DNA of 64,000 nt from Corynebacterium timonense (GTDB lineage: Bacteria; Actinomycetota; Actinomycetes; Mycobacteriales; Mycobacteriaceae), in the NCBI RefSeq assembly GCF_900105305.1, contig NZ_LT629765.1, forward strand, positions 2,356,001 to 2,420,000, in the 5' to 3' direction. A program made the translations under genes and the position numbers. The notes below the pieces were generated by a model. That model did no database searches. It was not told where the DNA came from and saw nothing but the letters and a program-made list of their open reading frames with translations. Positions 26,350 to 34,690 of the stretch are shown here, one piece after another (within the stretch, counting starts at the first letter, position 1; every line of letters begins with the position of its first letter).

Positions 26350-26396
26350 GTTGCTTGACGCAACGACCCTCCTGCCACCGCGAGGTGCGGTGGCCG
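26350..26396 (+). promoter_or_regulatory. Structured 5' leader of rpsF, possible S6:S18 autoregulatory element
   Basis: Two adjacent hairpins can form: GTTGC-TTGAC-GCAAC (26350-26364) and CCACCGC-GAGGT-GCGGTGG (26375-26393), the latter followed at once by CCG. Known S6:S18-binding leaders feature a hairpin with a CCG trinucleotide, so an autogenous leader is conceivable. The match is by eye and the S18 gene is absent from this operon. Confidence 0.35.
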
Positions 26397-26435
26397 AAAC
26401 CGTAAATTTTGAGACCATAGGAGGTGATGAGGTCC

Positions 26436-26723
26436 GTGCGTCACTACGAAGTAATGATCATCCTCGACCCGCAGCAGGATGAGCGCACCGTTGCCCCGTC
26501 CCTGGACAAGTTCCTGGAGATCGTCCGCAAGGACAACGGCACGGTAGAGAAGGTTGATGTCTGGGGCAAGCGCCGTCTGGCCTACCCGATCAACAAGAAG
26601 GAAGAGGGCTTCTACGCTGTTGTGAACCTCGAGTGCGAGGCCGACACCGTGGGCGAGTTCGACCGTGTCCTGAACCTGAACGACAACATCCTGCGCACCA
26701 AGGTTCTGCGCACCGACAAGTAA
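26436..26723 (+). CDS. rpsF: 30S ribosomal protein S6
   Basis: The 95-residue protein reads [19 protein letters not shown], the hallmark S6 start, then [25 protein letters not shown] and [11 protein letters not shown]. It binds 16S rRNA with S18 in the small-subunit platform. GTG 26436 was chosen: AGGAGGTGA at 26419-26427 lies 8 bp upstream, whereas the GTG at 26424 is inside that site. It heads an operon with ssb and rplI; rpsR, usually located between them in mycobacteria, is missing. Confidence 0.96.
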   Translation: MRHYEVMIILDPQQDERTVAPSLDKFLEIVRKDNGTVEKVDVWGKRRLAYPINKKEEGFYAVVNLECEADTVGEFDRVLNLNDNILRTKVLRTDK

Positions 26724-26809
26724 GAACGGTTAGGCTCGTTCCCACAGCGCCGAATACGGGCGTGACAGGCACAATCGAGCCGAGCGTCGTGCGAGGAAGG
26801 TAGAAGACC

Positions 26810-27397
26810 ATGGCCCAAGGAGAAACCCCCATCACCGTTATCGGCAACCTCGTTGCCGACCCGGAGTTGCGGTTCACCGCGGCGGGGGCCCCGGTGGCGA
26901 ACTTCCGTGTCGCCTCCACCCCCCGTACATTCAACCGCGACACGAACCAGTGGGAGGACGGCGAGTCCCTGTTTTTGACGTGCAACGTGTGGCGTCAGAC
27001 AGCGGAAAACGTCGCCGAGTCCCTCACCAAGGGCATGCGCGTGATCGTGCAGGGCCGCCTGCGCCAGCGTTCCTTCCAGACCCGCGAGGGCGAAAACCGC
27101 ACCGTGTTCGAGGTGGAGGTCGACGAGGTCGGCCCCTCCCTGAAGTACGCGACCGCGTCCGTGACCCGCACGCCGCGTGAGGGCGGCCAAGGCGGGTACG
27201 GCGGCGGCCAGCAGCAGTCGCGCCCGCAGCAGGGCGGCGGTTTCGGTGGCGGCCAGCAGCAGTCGCGCCCGCAGCAGGGCGGCGGTTTCAGCGGCGGCCA
27301 GCAGCAGGGCGGCAACCGGCAGCCTGAGAACGACCCGTGGAATTCTGCACCCCCCGCCGGCGGCTTCGGCGGGATGGACGACGAGCCCCCGTTCTAA
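26810..27397 (+). CDS. ssb: Single-stranded DNA-binding protein
   Basis: The 195-residue protein has an OB fold (residues 1-115: [61 protein letters not shown]). It then has a disordered linker with a tandem 16-residue repeat, [15 protein letters not shown], about 2.5 copies (48-bp DNA units near 27200-27310). The tip DDEPPF recruits DNA-repair and replication partners. It coats single-stranded DNA at forks. ATG 26810 has a GGAAGG site. It lies between rpsF and rplI. Confidence 0.96.
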   Translation: MAQGETPITVIGNLVADPELRFTAAGAPVANFRVASTPRTFNRDTNQWEDGESLFLTCNVWRQTAENVAESLTKGMRVIVQGRLRQRSFQTREGENRTVFEVEVDEVGPSLKYATASVTRTPREGGQGGYGGGQQQSRPQQGGGFGGGQQQSRPQQGGGFSGGQQQGGNRQPENDPWNSAPPAGGFGGMDDEPPF

Positions 27398-27444
27398 ACG
27401 TTTTCACAGACCAGAATTTTTCAACTCAAGGAAGGTTAGGATTC

Positions 27445-27897
27445 ATGAAGCTGATCCTCACCGCTGCCGTTGATAACCTTGGCGAACCCGGCGACGTTGT
27501 CGAGGTCAAGGACGGCTACGGACGTAACTTCCTGCTCCCGCGCGGCCTGGCGATCCCGGCCACCCGCGGCGCAGAGAAGCAGATCGAAGACATCAAGCGC
27601 GTTCAGACTGAGCGCCAGGTCCGCGACCTGGACCACGCCAAGGAGCTGCGCGACCAGCTTGACCAGCTGACCGGCGTGAAGGTCACGGTTCGCACCGCGA
27701 ACAACGGCAAGCTGTTCGGCTCCGTCAAGCCGGGCGACATCGCCGACGCGGTCAAGGCCGCCGGCGGCCCCTCGCTGGACAAGCGCCGCATCGATGTGCC
27801 GAAGGGCCTCATCACCAAGACCGGCGGCTACCAGGTGAAGGTGAACCTCCACGACGACGTGGAGGGCAAGGTGAACTTCGAGGTCGCAGGCGCCTAA
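27445..27897 (+). CDS. rplI: 50S ribosomal protein L9
   Basis: The 150-residue protein has the L9 N-domain (MKLILTAAVDNLGEPGDVVEVKDGYGRNFLLPRG in two blocks), a connecting helix (about 41-75) and the C-domain with FGSVKPGDIADAV and KGLITKTGGYQVKVNLH. It binds 23S rRNA near the L1 stalk. ATG 27445 follows a GGAAGG site. It is the last gene of the rpsF operon, which ends at the strong terminator at 27942-27981. Confidence 0.96.
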   Translation: MKLILTAAVDNLGEPGDVVEVKDGYGRNFLLPRGLAIPATRGAEKQIEDIKRVQTERQVRDLDHAKELRDQLDQLTGVKVTVRTANNGKLFGSVKPGDIADAVKAAGGPSLDKRRIDVPKGLITKTGGYQVKVNLHDDVEGKVNFEVAGA

Positions 27898-27941
27898 GAC
27901 GCCGCGACGGCCCGCGTAGGGCCCAACGACAACAGCTTTTC

Positions 27942-27981
27942 GCGCTGGCCCCACTTGTGAGGAGTGGGGCCAGCGCTTTTT
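27942..27981 (+). terminator. Rho-independent terminator of the rpsF-ssb-rplI operon
   Basis: GCGCTGGCCCCACT (27942-27955) and AGTGGGGCCAGCGC (27963-27976) form a perfect 14-bp stem with a 7-nt loop, followed by TTTTT. It is the strongest simple hairpin in the window. Confidence 0.93.
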
Positions 27982-28006
27982 GCACATGCTTATCGACGCC
28001 CACCCC

Positions 28007-28168
28007 TGTGGATAACTCATCGACCTGTGTATTTCTCTCCCACGTCCCGCAACATCGCAGGTCACACGGGCCTGCGAGCAGCGACCGGCGTCGCTCGCGA
28101 GCACTACGTTATCCACAGGGTTGTGGGTGTGTGTGGACAACCCCGCGTGTGCCGACGAGTTATCCACA
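28007..28168. promoter_or_regulatory. Cluster of DnaA boxes upstream of dnaB
   Basis: Three perfect DnaA boxes, TGTGGATAA (28007-28015, minus orientation), TTATCCACA (28109-28117) and TTATCCACA (28160-28168), plus one near match, TGTGGACAA (28132-28140), lie within 162 bp between rplI and dnaB. The rplI-dnaB gap is 313 bp and contains otherwise only the terminator and a GCTTATCGACG word at 27988. DnaA may autoregulate dnaB here or be titrated. No AT-rich unwinding element is evident, so this is unlikely to be the main origin. Confidence 0.8.
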
Positions 28169-28210
28169 GCGCGCTACGATAGGCGCAATTGACCACAACG
28201 GAGGTATCAC

Positions 28211-29704
28211 ATGGCAGGCGCACACGCGGCGGGCTCCGCGAACTCGGGCGATTTCGGGGCGTTCGCGGACACCGACGACGACTACGTCCTTCCGCCGGAG
28301 CCGGCGGAGCCGGGCTACTCGCGCGACCGCTCTGACAGTGGCCGCTTCGACCGTTTCGACCGTGACCGGGGAGACCTGCGCGAGTACAGGCAGCCGCCGC
28401 ACGACGAGCGCGCCGAGCGCGGCGTCCTCGGCGCCATGCTGCTCAGCCCCGACACGGTTGTCGACGTGACCGACACGCTGCGCGCCGAGGACTTCTACTA
28501 CCCGGCGCACCAGCTCATCTTTGGCGCGGTCGTCGAACTGTTTTCCCAGGGCAGCGACATCGACGTCCTCATTGTCGTCGGCCGCCTCGACCGCCTCAAC
28601 CAGCTGGAACGCGTCGGCGGTGCGCCCTACCTGCATACCCTCATCTCAGAGGTGCCCACCGCCGCGAACGCGCGCTACTACGCGGACATCGTGGCGGAGA
28701 AGTCGTTGCTGCGCCAGCTGGTCAACGCCGGCACCCGCGTCGTGCAGTACGGCTACGAGGGCGACGAGGGCATGGAGGTCGAGCAGATCGTCGACCGCGC
28801 CCAGCAGGAGGTCTTTGCCGTCTCCCGCAAGAAGGCGGGGGAGGACTATAAATCCCTGTCGGAGCTGCTCAAGCCCACCATCGACGAGCTGGCGCTCATC
28901 GAACAGGGCGGCGGGCTGGAGCAGGGCGTGCCCACGGGCTTCCTCGATCTCGACCGTCTGACCAACGGCCTTCACGCAGGGCAGATGGTCATCATCGCCG
29001 CGCGACCCGGCGTGGGCAAGTCCACACTGGCGCTCGATTTCATGCGCTCCTGCTCGATCGCTCACGGCAAGACCTCGGTCATTTTTTCGCTGGAGATGAG
29101 CGCCTCCGAGATCATCATGCGCATGCTGTCGGCCGAGACGGAGATCAAGCTCGCCGCCATGCGCTCGGGCCAGATGGCGGAGGCGGACTGGGAGAAGCTG
29201 ACGCAGCGGCTCACCGAGATCCAGGACGCGCCGCTGTTTATCGACGACTCGCCGAACCTGACCATGATGGAGATCCGCAAAAAGGCCCGCGACCTCAAGC
29301 GCAGCCACGGTCTCGACCTCATCGTGCTGGACTACCTGCAGCTCATGAGCTCCGGGCGCAAGGTGGAGTCGCGCCAGCAGGAGGTGTCGGAGTTCTCCCG
29401 CAGCCTCAAGCTGCTGGCCAAGGAGCTTGAGGTCCCGGTCATCGCTATTTCCCAGCTCAACCGTGGCCCGGAGGCGCGCACCGACAAGAAACCGCAGCTG
29501 GCTGACCTGCGCGAATCGGGCTCGCTCGAGCAGGACGCGGACATGGTGTTCCTTCTCTACCGCCCGGACTCGCAGAACCAAGACGACGAGCGCGCAGGCG
29601 AGGCCGACATCATCGTGGCGAAGCACCGCGGCGGGCCGATCGACACCATACCGGTCGCGCACCAGCTGCACTACTCGCGCTTTGTCAACATGGCCCACGG
29701 CTAA
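28211..29704 (+). CDS. dnaB: Replicative DNA helicase DnaB
   Basis: The 497-residue hexameric 5'-3' helicase has a polar actinobacterial N-terminal extension (about 1-60), then DnaB_N (HDERAERGVLGAMLLSPDTV). The RecA-like domain begins near residue 230, with Walker A ARPGVGKST, SLEMSASEIIMRML, Walker B LIVLDYLQLM, SQLNRGPEAR and the terminal IIVAKHRGGPIDTIP. No intein interrupts it, unlike some mycobacterial dnaB genes. ATG 28211 has a GGAGGT site. Four DnaA-box-like sites precede it. Confidence 0.97.
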   Translation: MAGAHAAGSANSGDFGAFADTDDDYVLPPEPAEPGYSRDRSDSGRFDRFDRDRGDLREYRQPPHDERAERGVLGAMLLSPDTVVDVTDTLRAEDFYYPAHQLIFGAVVELFSQGSDIDVLIVVGRLDRLNQLERVGGAPYLHTLISEVPTAANARYYADIVAEKSLLRQLVNAGTRVVQYGYEGDEGMEVEQIVDRAQQEVFAVSRKKAGEDYKSLSELLKPTIDELALIEQGGGLEQGVPTGFLDLDRLTNGLHAGQMVIIAARPGVGKSTLALDFMRSCSIAHGKTSVIFSLEMSASEIIMRMLSAETEIKLAAMRSGQMAEADWEKLTQRLTEIQDAPLFIDDSPNLTMMEIRKKARDLKRSHGLDLIVLDYLQLMSSGRKVESRQQEVSEFSRSLKLLAKELEVPVIAISQLNRGPEARTDKKPQLADLRESGSLEQDADMVFLLYRPDSQNQDDERAGEADIIVAKHRGGPIDTIPVAHQLHYSRFVNMAHG

Positions 29705-29836
29705 AGCATGACATCTCAACCCCAGCTCAAAGGCTTAGGGAAGCCTCGCCAACGGTGACAGCGTCGCGGCGTCCGCATATTATGCCAGATAAGAGCGTTT
29801 TTCGCCGTCTGCCGTGATCATTCTGGGAGGGCCACC

Positions 29837-30043
29837 ATGACTGTCCGATCCATCAAAGCTACCGAGCCGTGCGCGCACACCGTGGCGCGCCTCGACGGGT
29901 CCATCACCGTCGCGCGTACCGACACCTCTACGGTTCTCTACAACCTGCCCCGCGACATTGGGGAGCTCGACGACAAGGTGGGCAAACCCTCGTGGCGCGC
30001 GCGCCTTAGCGCAGCGCTACGCCGCGCTGCTCCGGAAGAGTAA
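29837..30043 (+). CDS. Small hypothetical protein
   Basis: I do not recognise this 68-residue protein. It is soluble-looking, with VARLDGSITVARTDTSTVLYNLP in the middle and a basic C-terminal helix (SWRARLSAALRRAAPEE). A strong GGGAGGG ribosome site lies 6 bp before ATG 29837, which is the main reason to call it. Its last 38 bp overlap the 3' end of the convergent MFS gene. A 131-bp spacer with AT-rich promoter-like sequence separates it from dnaB. Confidence 0.6.
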   Translation: MTVRSIKATEPCAHTVARLDGSITVARTDTSTVLYNLPRDIGELDDKVGKPSWRARLSAALRRAAPEE

Positions 30044-31325
30044 AAGCAGCGACGCACGCGACCGCAAAAGCCGCCGCGAATAGCCCGAAGGCCAAGAACG
30101 GCCCGCCCGCCGCGACGAGCGGCGGGACCACCAGCGGAGCGATGATCGAGCCGATGCGCCCGAACGCCGCGCCGGCCCCCGTGCCCGTGGCCCGCACGGA
30201 GGTTGGGTAGAGCTCCGGCCCGATGGCATAGAACGCGCCCCACGCCCCCAGGTTGAAAAAGGAAAGCAAGCAGCCCGCGGCGATGATCTGCCAGGGCGCA
30301 CCAGCCATGCCGTAAAGGAACGCTGCGACAGCGGAACCCGCGAGAAAGACGGACAGCGTCACGCGGCGGCCCCAGCGCTCGATGAGCCAGGCCGCGGCGG
30401 CGTAGCCCGGGAGCTGCGCCAGGGTAATCACGAGGGTGAAGGAGAAGGACCTCACGAGGGTGAAGCCTTGGCCCACGAGGAGCGAGGGGATCCAGGTGAA
30501 GGCGCCGTAGTAGGACAACGAGACGCAGAACCACACCACCCAAAACGGCAGCGTGCGGCGCCACAGATCGGGGCCCCAGATGCCGCCGCGCGGCTCGTCG
30601 TGGTGGGCGGGCGGCGGGGCGTCGTCACGCGACTGCGGGGCGGATTCCTCGAAGGAGCGGACGACGGCCTCGGCTTCCTCGTGGCGCCCTTTTGACTCCA
30701 GGAAGCGGACGGATTCCGGCAGCCCGAGGCGAACGACGATGGCGTAGGCCGCGGGGACGGCGCCGAGGGCGAGGCCCCACCGCCAGCCGTTCTCTCCCTG
30801 CGAGACGACGAACGTGCCGATCACCGCGGCCAGGATCCAGCCCACCGCCCAGAAGGCTTCGAGCACGACGACGAGGCGCCCGCGCACGCGCCGCGGAGAA
30901 AACTCGCTGACCAGCGTGGAGGCGACGGGAAGCTCCCCGCCGAGCCCGAGGCCTGTGAGGAAACGCAGCGCGATAAGCACCGCAACGGACCCGGCGAGCG
31001 CGGAGGCGCCGGTGGCCAGGCCGTAGACCACAAGCGTCAGCGCGAAGACGTGGCGCCGGCCCAGTTTGTCGGCGGCAAGCCCGGCGAGCGAGGCGCCTAC
31101 CGCCATGCCGATGAAACCGGCAGAGGCGATCCACGAGGTCGTGGTGGCCTCCAGGTTCCAGTGCACCGCGAGGGCTGCGATGACGAAGGAGACGAGGCCG
31201 ACGTCCATCGCGTCGAGGGCCCATCCGATGCCCGAGCCGAACAGGACTCGGCGGTGCTTCGCGGTGACGGGGAGGCGGTCCAGGCGCTCGGTGCGGGTGA
31301 GCGCCGGGGAGGCAGGTTCGTGCAT
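30006..31325 (-). CDS. MFS metabolite:H+ symporter
   Basis: The 439-residue protein has twelve spans and sugar-porter-like MFS motifs: GWALDAMDVGLVSFVIAAL (helix 1), GLAADKLGRRHVF (loop 2-3), LTGLGLGGELPVASTLVSEF (helix 4) and ERWGRRVTLSVF (loop 8-9). It has a charged central loop rich in Asp, His and Pro (about 220-250). Relatives carry aromatic acids, niacin or other organic acids; the substrate is not readable. It lies 11 bp downstream of the copper ATPase on the same strand and may share its transcript, though a role in copper is not suggested by the family. Confidence 0.82.
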   Translation of the reverse strand: MHEPASPALTRTERLDRLPVTAKHRRVLFGSGIGWALDAMDVGLVSFVIAALAVHWNLEATTTSWIASAGFIGMAVGASLAGLAADKLGRRHVFALTLVVYGLATGASALAGSVAVLIALRFLTGLGLGGELPVASTLVSEFSPRRVRGRLVVVLEAFWAVGWILAAVIGTFVVSQGENGWRWGLALGAVPAAYAIVVRLGLPESVRFLESKGRHEEAEAVVRSFEESAPQSRDDAPPPAHHDEPRGGIWGPDLWRRTLPFWVVWFCVSLSYYGAFTWIPSLLVGQGFTLVRSFSFTLVITLAQLPGYAAAAWLIERWGRRVTLSVFLAGSAVAAFLYGMAGAPWQIIAAGCLLSFFNLGAWGAFYAIGPELYPTSVRATGTGAGAAFGRIGSIIAPLVVPPLVAAGGPFLAFGLFAAAFAVACVAAFTLPEQRGVALR

Positions 31326-31336
31326 GAGAGCAGATC

Positions 31337-33568
31337 CTACCGGGATTCGGCGGCCTCGCTCGGCGCGGACGGGGTGGAGCTGCGGGCGCGGAAGCCGCGC
31401 AGGCGCAGCGAGTTGGTGACCACGAAGACGGAGGAAAACGCCATGGCGATCCCCGCGAGCATCGGACTGAGCAGGCCGATCGCCGCCACCGGGATGAGCA
31501 CGGTGTTGTAGGCGAAGGCCCAGAACAGGTTGCCCTTGATAGTCGACAGGGTCGACCGGGCGAGGCGCACCGCGTCGACCGCCGCGTTGAGCGAGTTGTT
31601 CATCAAGGTGATGTCGGAGGCCTCGATGGCGACGTCGGTGCCGGCGCCCATGGCGAGGCCGAGGTCGGCCTGGGCGAGCGCGGCAGCGTCGTTGATGCCG
31701 TCGCCGACCATGGCCACCCGCGCGCCCTCGTCCTGCAGGCGCTCGACGGCGCGCACCTTGTCCTCGGGCAGAACGCCCGAGGCGACGTTGGCGGCGTCGA
31801 TCCCGACCTCTCGGGCCACGGCCTGCGCGGCCTGCGCGTTGTCGCCGGTGAGCAGATGAGGTGTCAGGCCTAGGCCGCGGAACGCCTCGATCGCGGAGGC
31901 CGCGTCGGGCTTGAGGGTGTCGCGCACGGCGATCACGCCCGCCGCCTCCCCGTCGATCTCGATGGCGACGGCGGTCGCGCCCGCGGACTCCGCGGCCGTG
32001 AAATCACGCTCGAGCGCGCCGAGCGCCGCGGAGGGCCGGCCGACGCGCACGGTGCGGCCCGCGACGGTAGCTTCTGCGCCGCGCCCGGGCAGCGCGCGGA
32101 ACCCTTCCGCCTCCGCGTGCTCGGCTGGGGGAGCAGCCGCGACGATGGCGCGGGCGATCGGGTGCTCGGACCCGGCCTCCACGGCGGCTGCGGCGCGGAG
32201 CACCTCGTCCTCGCTCACACCGTCGGCCGCGGACACGGAGGTGACGCTCATCTCCCCGAGCGTGAGCGTGCCGGTCTTGTCCAGCACGACGGCGTCGACG
32301 CGGCGGGCCAGCTCGAGCACCTCGGGGCCCCGAATGAGCAGGCCTAGCTGGGCGCCGCGGCCGGTGCCGACGAGGATCGCCGTCGGCGTGGCCAACCCGA
32401 GCGCGCAGGGGCACGCGATGATGAGCACGGCGACGGCCGCGCTGAACGCCTCGCTCGCGGGCGAGCCCGCCAGCAGGTGCACCGCGAGCGTGACCACGGA
32501 AACCGCGATGACGGTGGGCACGAAGATCCGGGAGACGCGGTCAACGAGCCTTTCGACGGGCGCCTTCCCGGCCTGCGCCCGAGTAACCAGCTCCGCCATC
32601 GCCGCGAGCGTGGTCGCGTCGCGCACTCGGGTCGCCTCGACGGTGAGGCGCCCGGCGGTGTTGAGCGTCGCCCCTGTCACCGCGTCGCCCTCGCCGACGT
32701 CGACGGGGAGGGATTCGCCGGTGAGCATGGACTCGTCTACGGACGAGGATCCGCTGACCACACGGCCGTCGGTGGCGATCTTCTCGCCGGGCCGGACGAC
32801 AAACACGTCGCCCACCGCGAGCTGAGAGATGGGGACGCGCACCTCGTTGCCGTCGCGAAGCAGCGTGGCCTCCTTCGCCCCCATGTCGAGCAGGTCACGC
32901 ATGGCGCGGGAGCTGCGGCCCTTGGCGCGGACCTCGATCCACCGTCCGAGCAGCAGGAACGTGATGATGACGCAGACGGTCTCGAGGTAGATGTCCTCGC
33001 CGGGCGGGCCGCCGAACAGTGCGACGGCCGACCACACGTAGGCGGCCGTGGTGCCGAGGCTGATGAGCGTGTCCATCGTCGTCGCGCCGTGGCGCAGGTT
33101 CGCCAACGTCGCTCGGTGGAACTCCGCGCCGGCGGAGAAGAATACGAGCGTCGTTGCGGCGAACACGGCCCACTGCCAGTTGGGAAACTGCAGCGCGGGG
33201 ATCATGGAAACGAGCACGACGGGCACCGTGATCAGCGCGGACCATGCAGTCGTGCGGCCGAGCCGGGCGGCTTCCTTGTCGCGGGCGTCGTCGAGCTGTG
33301 TGCTTGGCGACGCCTCCTCGCCCCGCCCCGGCCCCGCCAGCGGGAAGGCGTCGTAGCCCGCGCCGCGGACGGCCTCGATGAGGTCCTCCTGGGTAGAGCG
33401 CGCCGAGTCGTAGGACACCGAAGCGGTCTCGGTGGAGTAGTTCACGGTTGCGTCGACGCCCTCGAGCTTATTGAGCTTGCGCTGGACGCGCGCGGAGCAC
33501 GACGTGCAGGTCATCCCCGTGACGCCCAGGTCAACGCGGGAGAGCGTAGTAGTGTCTGGAGCGGTCAT
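31337..33568 (-). CDS. copA: Copper-exporting P1B-type ATPase
   Basis: The 743-residue ATPase has one N-terminal metal-binding domain with GMTCTSC (Cys21, Cys24), eight membrane helices, an actuator loop TGES, the transmembrane [12 protein letters not shown] (CPC near 387-389) that defines Cu(I) transporters, the phosphorylation site DKTGTLT (near 428), the conserved SEHPIA His motif, and [16 protein letters not shown]. It pumps Cu(I) out of the cytoplasm. A CsoR-like operator at 33581-33596 lies just upstream. CopZ precedes it on the same strand. Confidence 0.94.
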   Translation of the reverse strand: MTAPDTTTLSRVDLGVTGMTCTSCSARVQRKLNKLEGVDATVNYSTETASVSYDSARSTQEDLIEAVRGAGYDAFPLAGPGRGEEASPSTQLDDARDKEAARLGRTTAWSALITVPVVLVSMIPALQFPNWQWAVFAATTLVFFSAGAEFHRATLANLRHGATTMDTLISLGTTAAYVWSAVALFGGPPGEDIYLETVCVIITFLLLGRWIEVRAKGRSSRAMRDLLDMGAKEATLLRDGNEVRVPISQLAVGDVFVVRPGEKIATDGRVVSGSSSVDESMLTGESLPVDVGEGDAVTGATLNTAGRLTVEATRVRDATTLAAMAELVTRAQAGKAPVERLVDRVSRIFVPTVIAVSVVTLAVHLLAGSPASEAFSAAVAVLIIACPCALGLATPTAILVGTGRGAQLGLLIRGPEVLELARRVDAVVLDKTGTLTLGEMSVTSVSAADGVSEDEVLRAAAAVEAGSEHPIARAIVAAAPPAEHAEAEGFRALPGRGAEATVAGRTVRVGRPSAALGALERDFTAAESAGATAVAIEIDGEAAGVIAVRDTLKPDAASAIEAFRGLGLTPHLLTGDNAQAAQAVAREVGIDAANVASGVLPEDKVRAVERLQDEGARVAMVGDGINDAAALAQADLGLAMGAGTDVAIEASDITLMNNSLNAAVDAVRLARSTLSTIKGNLFWAFAYNTVLIPVAAIGLLSPMLAGIAMAFSSVFVVTNSLRLRGFRARSSTPSAPSEAAESR

Positions 33569-33580
33569 AGCTCCATCCTA

Positions 33581-33596
33581 TACCCCCTACGGGTAT
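33581..33596. promoter_or_regulatory. CsoR-like copper operator upstream of copA
   Basis: ATACCC-CTAC-GGGTAT is an inverted repeat 12 bp upstream of the copA start codon, matching the CsoR box style (TACCC...GGGTA) known from actinobacteria and bacilli. It sits in the 40-bp gap between copZ and copA, so copA may have its own copper-responsive promoter. No csoR gene is in the window. Confidence 0.6.
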
Positions 33597-33608
33597 GTCC
33601 TATAGGGC

Positions 33609-33809
33609 TTAGCTGAGCGAATACCCAGCCTCGTGGACCGCCTTGGCGACTTCCTCCGCGGAGAAACCCTCGCCCTCGACCTTCACGACGCCGGTCGTGT
33701 GGTCGGCGCTCACGCCCGTCACGCCGGGGATCTCGGAGACCTCCTCTTTGATGCTCGCCTCGCAGTGCTCGCAGGACATGCCTTCGACGGTGAACTGTCG
33801 GACAGCCAT
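33609..33809 (-). CDS. copZ: Copper chaperone CopZ (HMA domain)
   Basis: The 66-residue protein is a single HMA fold: VRQFTVEGMSCEHCEASIKEEVSEIPGV, with metal-binding Cys13 and Cys16, a GVVKVEGE strand and AGYSLS at the end. It should deliver Cu(I) to CopA, whose gene follows. ATG 33809 has an AAAGGAG site; the longer frame to 33887 is not similar to the family. It lies between CopA and a second HMA-like gene that has lost its cysteines. Confidence 0.92.
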   Translation of the reverse strand: MAVRQFTVEGMSCEHCEASIKEEVSEIPGVTGVSADHTTGVVKVEGEGFSAEEVAKAVHEAGYSLS

Positions 33810-33876
33810 GGTGGCTCCTTTCTGTCGGGGGTGTGCCCCCATGGTACGACGCGCACAGGGTGCTCGAGGGGCGCTT

Positions 33877-34089
33877 TTACAGCGCAAGGTCTCCGACTAG
33901 CCGGAAGCCTGCGGCCTCCGCGGCGTCGAGAATGTGTTGGTCAGCGAAGTTCTCCCCGGTCACGGTCATCGTGTTGGCGGAGATATCCACGTCGACGCCC
34001 TGAGTTCCCACGACGGCGCCGACCTCGTCCACGAGGGAATCGACCGCAGCCTCGTGCGAGGGTCCGCTGATGAGGTAGTTCTTGCGCAT
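33877..34089 (-). CDS. HMA-fold-like protein lacking the CxxC metal site
   Basis: The 70-residue protein follows the HMA secondary-structure pattern (YLISGPSHEAAVDSLVDEVGAVV, then VDVDISANTMTVTGENF and HILDAAEAAGFRL), but the usual GMTCxxC is GPSHEAA. It cannot bind copper through paired thiols; one histidine replaces the region. An AAGGAG site precedes ATG 34089. It stands 67 bp upstream of copZ on the same strand. It may be a regulator, a decoy partner for CopZ/CopA, or a relic; the reading frame is intact and no frameshift is seen. Confidence 0.7.
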   Translation of the reverse strand: MRKNYLISGPSHEAAVDSLVDEVGAVVGTQGVDVDISANTMTVTGENFADQHILDAAEAAGFRLVGDLAL

Positions 34090-34192
34090 AGCAGCTCCTT
34101 CGGGCTCCGCCGGGAATGATCCGGCAGTTGGTACTGTTGAACCTCACGGACAAGCTAACAAAACCAACGGAAACACGGTAGGGAGCACTCTA

Positions 34193-34561
34193 GTGAGCAC
34201 AGTTGATGTTACCGAGGACACGTTTGAGAAGACCGTCACTGGCGAGGGCATTGTCTTCGTCGATGCCTGGGCTGACTGGTGCGGCCCCTGCAAGGCCTTC
34301 GCTCCGACCTACGAGAAGGCCTCCGAGGACCACCAGGACGTCACCTTTGCCAAGCTGGACACCGAGGCGAACCAGCAGCTTGCGTCCGCGCTGGAAATCC
34401 AGGCGATCCCGACCCTGATGGCGTTCCGTGACGGCATCATGGTCTTCCGCAACGCGGGCGCCCTCCCGCCCGCCGCCTTCGAGGACCTGATCCAGCAGGT
34501 GAAGGGCCTCGACATGGACGAGGTACGCCGCCAGGTCGCGGACCAGAATCAGCAGGGCTAG
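34193..34561 (+). CDS. trxA: Thioredoxin
   Basis: The 122-residue protein has the thioredoxin fold with active site WADWCGPCK (Cys30, Cys33), the cis-Pro AIPTLMAFRDG, and a C-terminal extension of about 15 residues (MDEVRRQVADQNQQG) beyond the usual 105-110. It reduces protein disulphides in the cytoplasm. GTG 34193 is chosen as the family N-terminus; the GGTAGGGAG stretch 7-15 bp upstream serves as ribosome site. A terminator follows at 34581-34608. Confidence 0.93.
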   Translation: MSTVDVTEDTFEKTVTGEGIVFVDAWADWCGPCKAFAPTYEKASEDHQDVTFAKLDTEANQQLASALEIQAIPTLMAFRDGIMVFRNAGALPPAAFEDLIQQVKGLDMDEVRRQVADQNQQG

Positions 34562-34580
34562 AAGCCTCATGGATAAAGAA

Positions 34581-34608
34581 GCGCTCACCGGAAGGTGGGC
34601 GCTTTTTT
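34581..34608 (+). terminator. Rho-independent terminator of trxA
   Basis: GCGCTCACC and GGTGGGCGC pair (one G-U) around GGAA, followed by six T residues, 20 bp after the thioredoxin stop codon. Confidence 0.85.
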
Positions 34609-34690
34609 GCGTAGGCTGTGGTTCTACGGGGCCGTGAGCGCGCACTCCGACCGCGCAGACCGTTGAACGCAGCTTAGAAAGGACCTCCCC

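Noticed and set aside
26350..26396. Riboswitch in the rpsF leader
   Set aside because: Two small hairpins only; no known riboswitch core is visible, so only a possible ribosomal-protein leader is noted at low confidence.
28007..28168. Chromosomal origin of replication at the DnaA boxes
   Set aside because: dnaA and dnaN are not here, no AT-rich unwinding region accompanies the boxes, and flanking genes are the normal rplI-dnaB pair.
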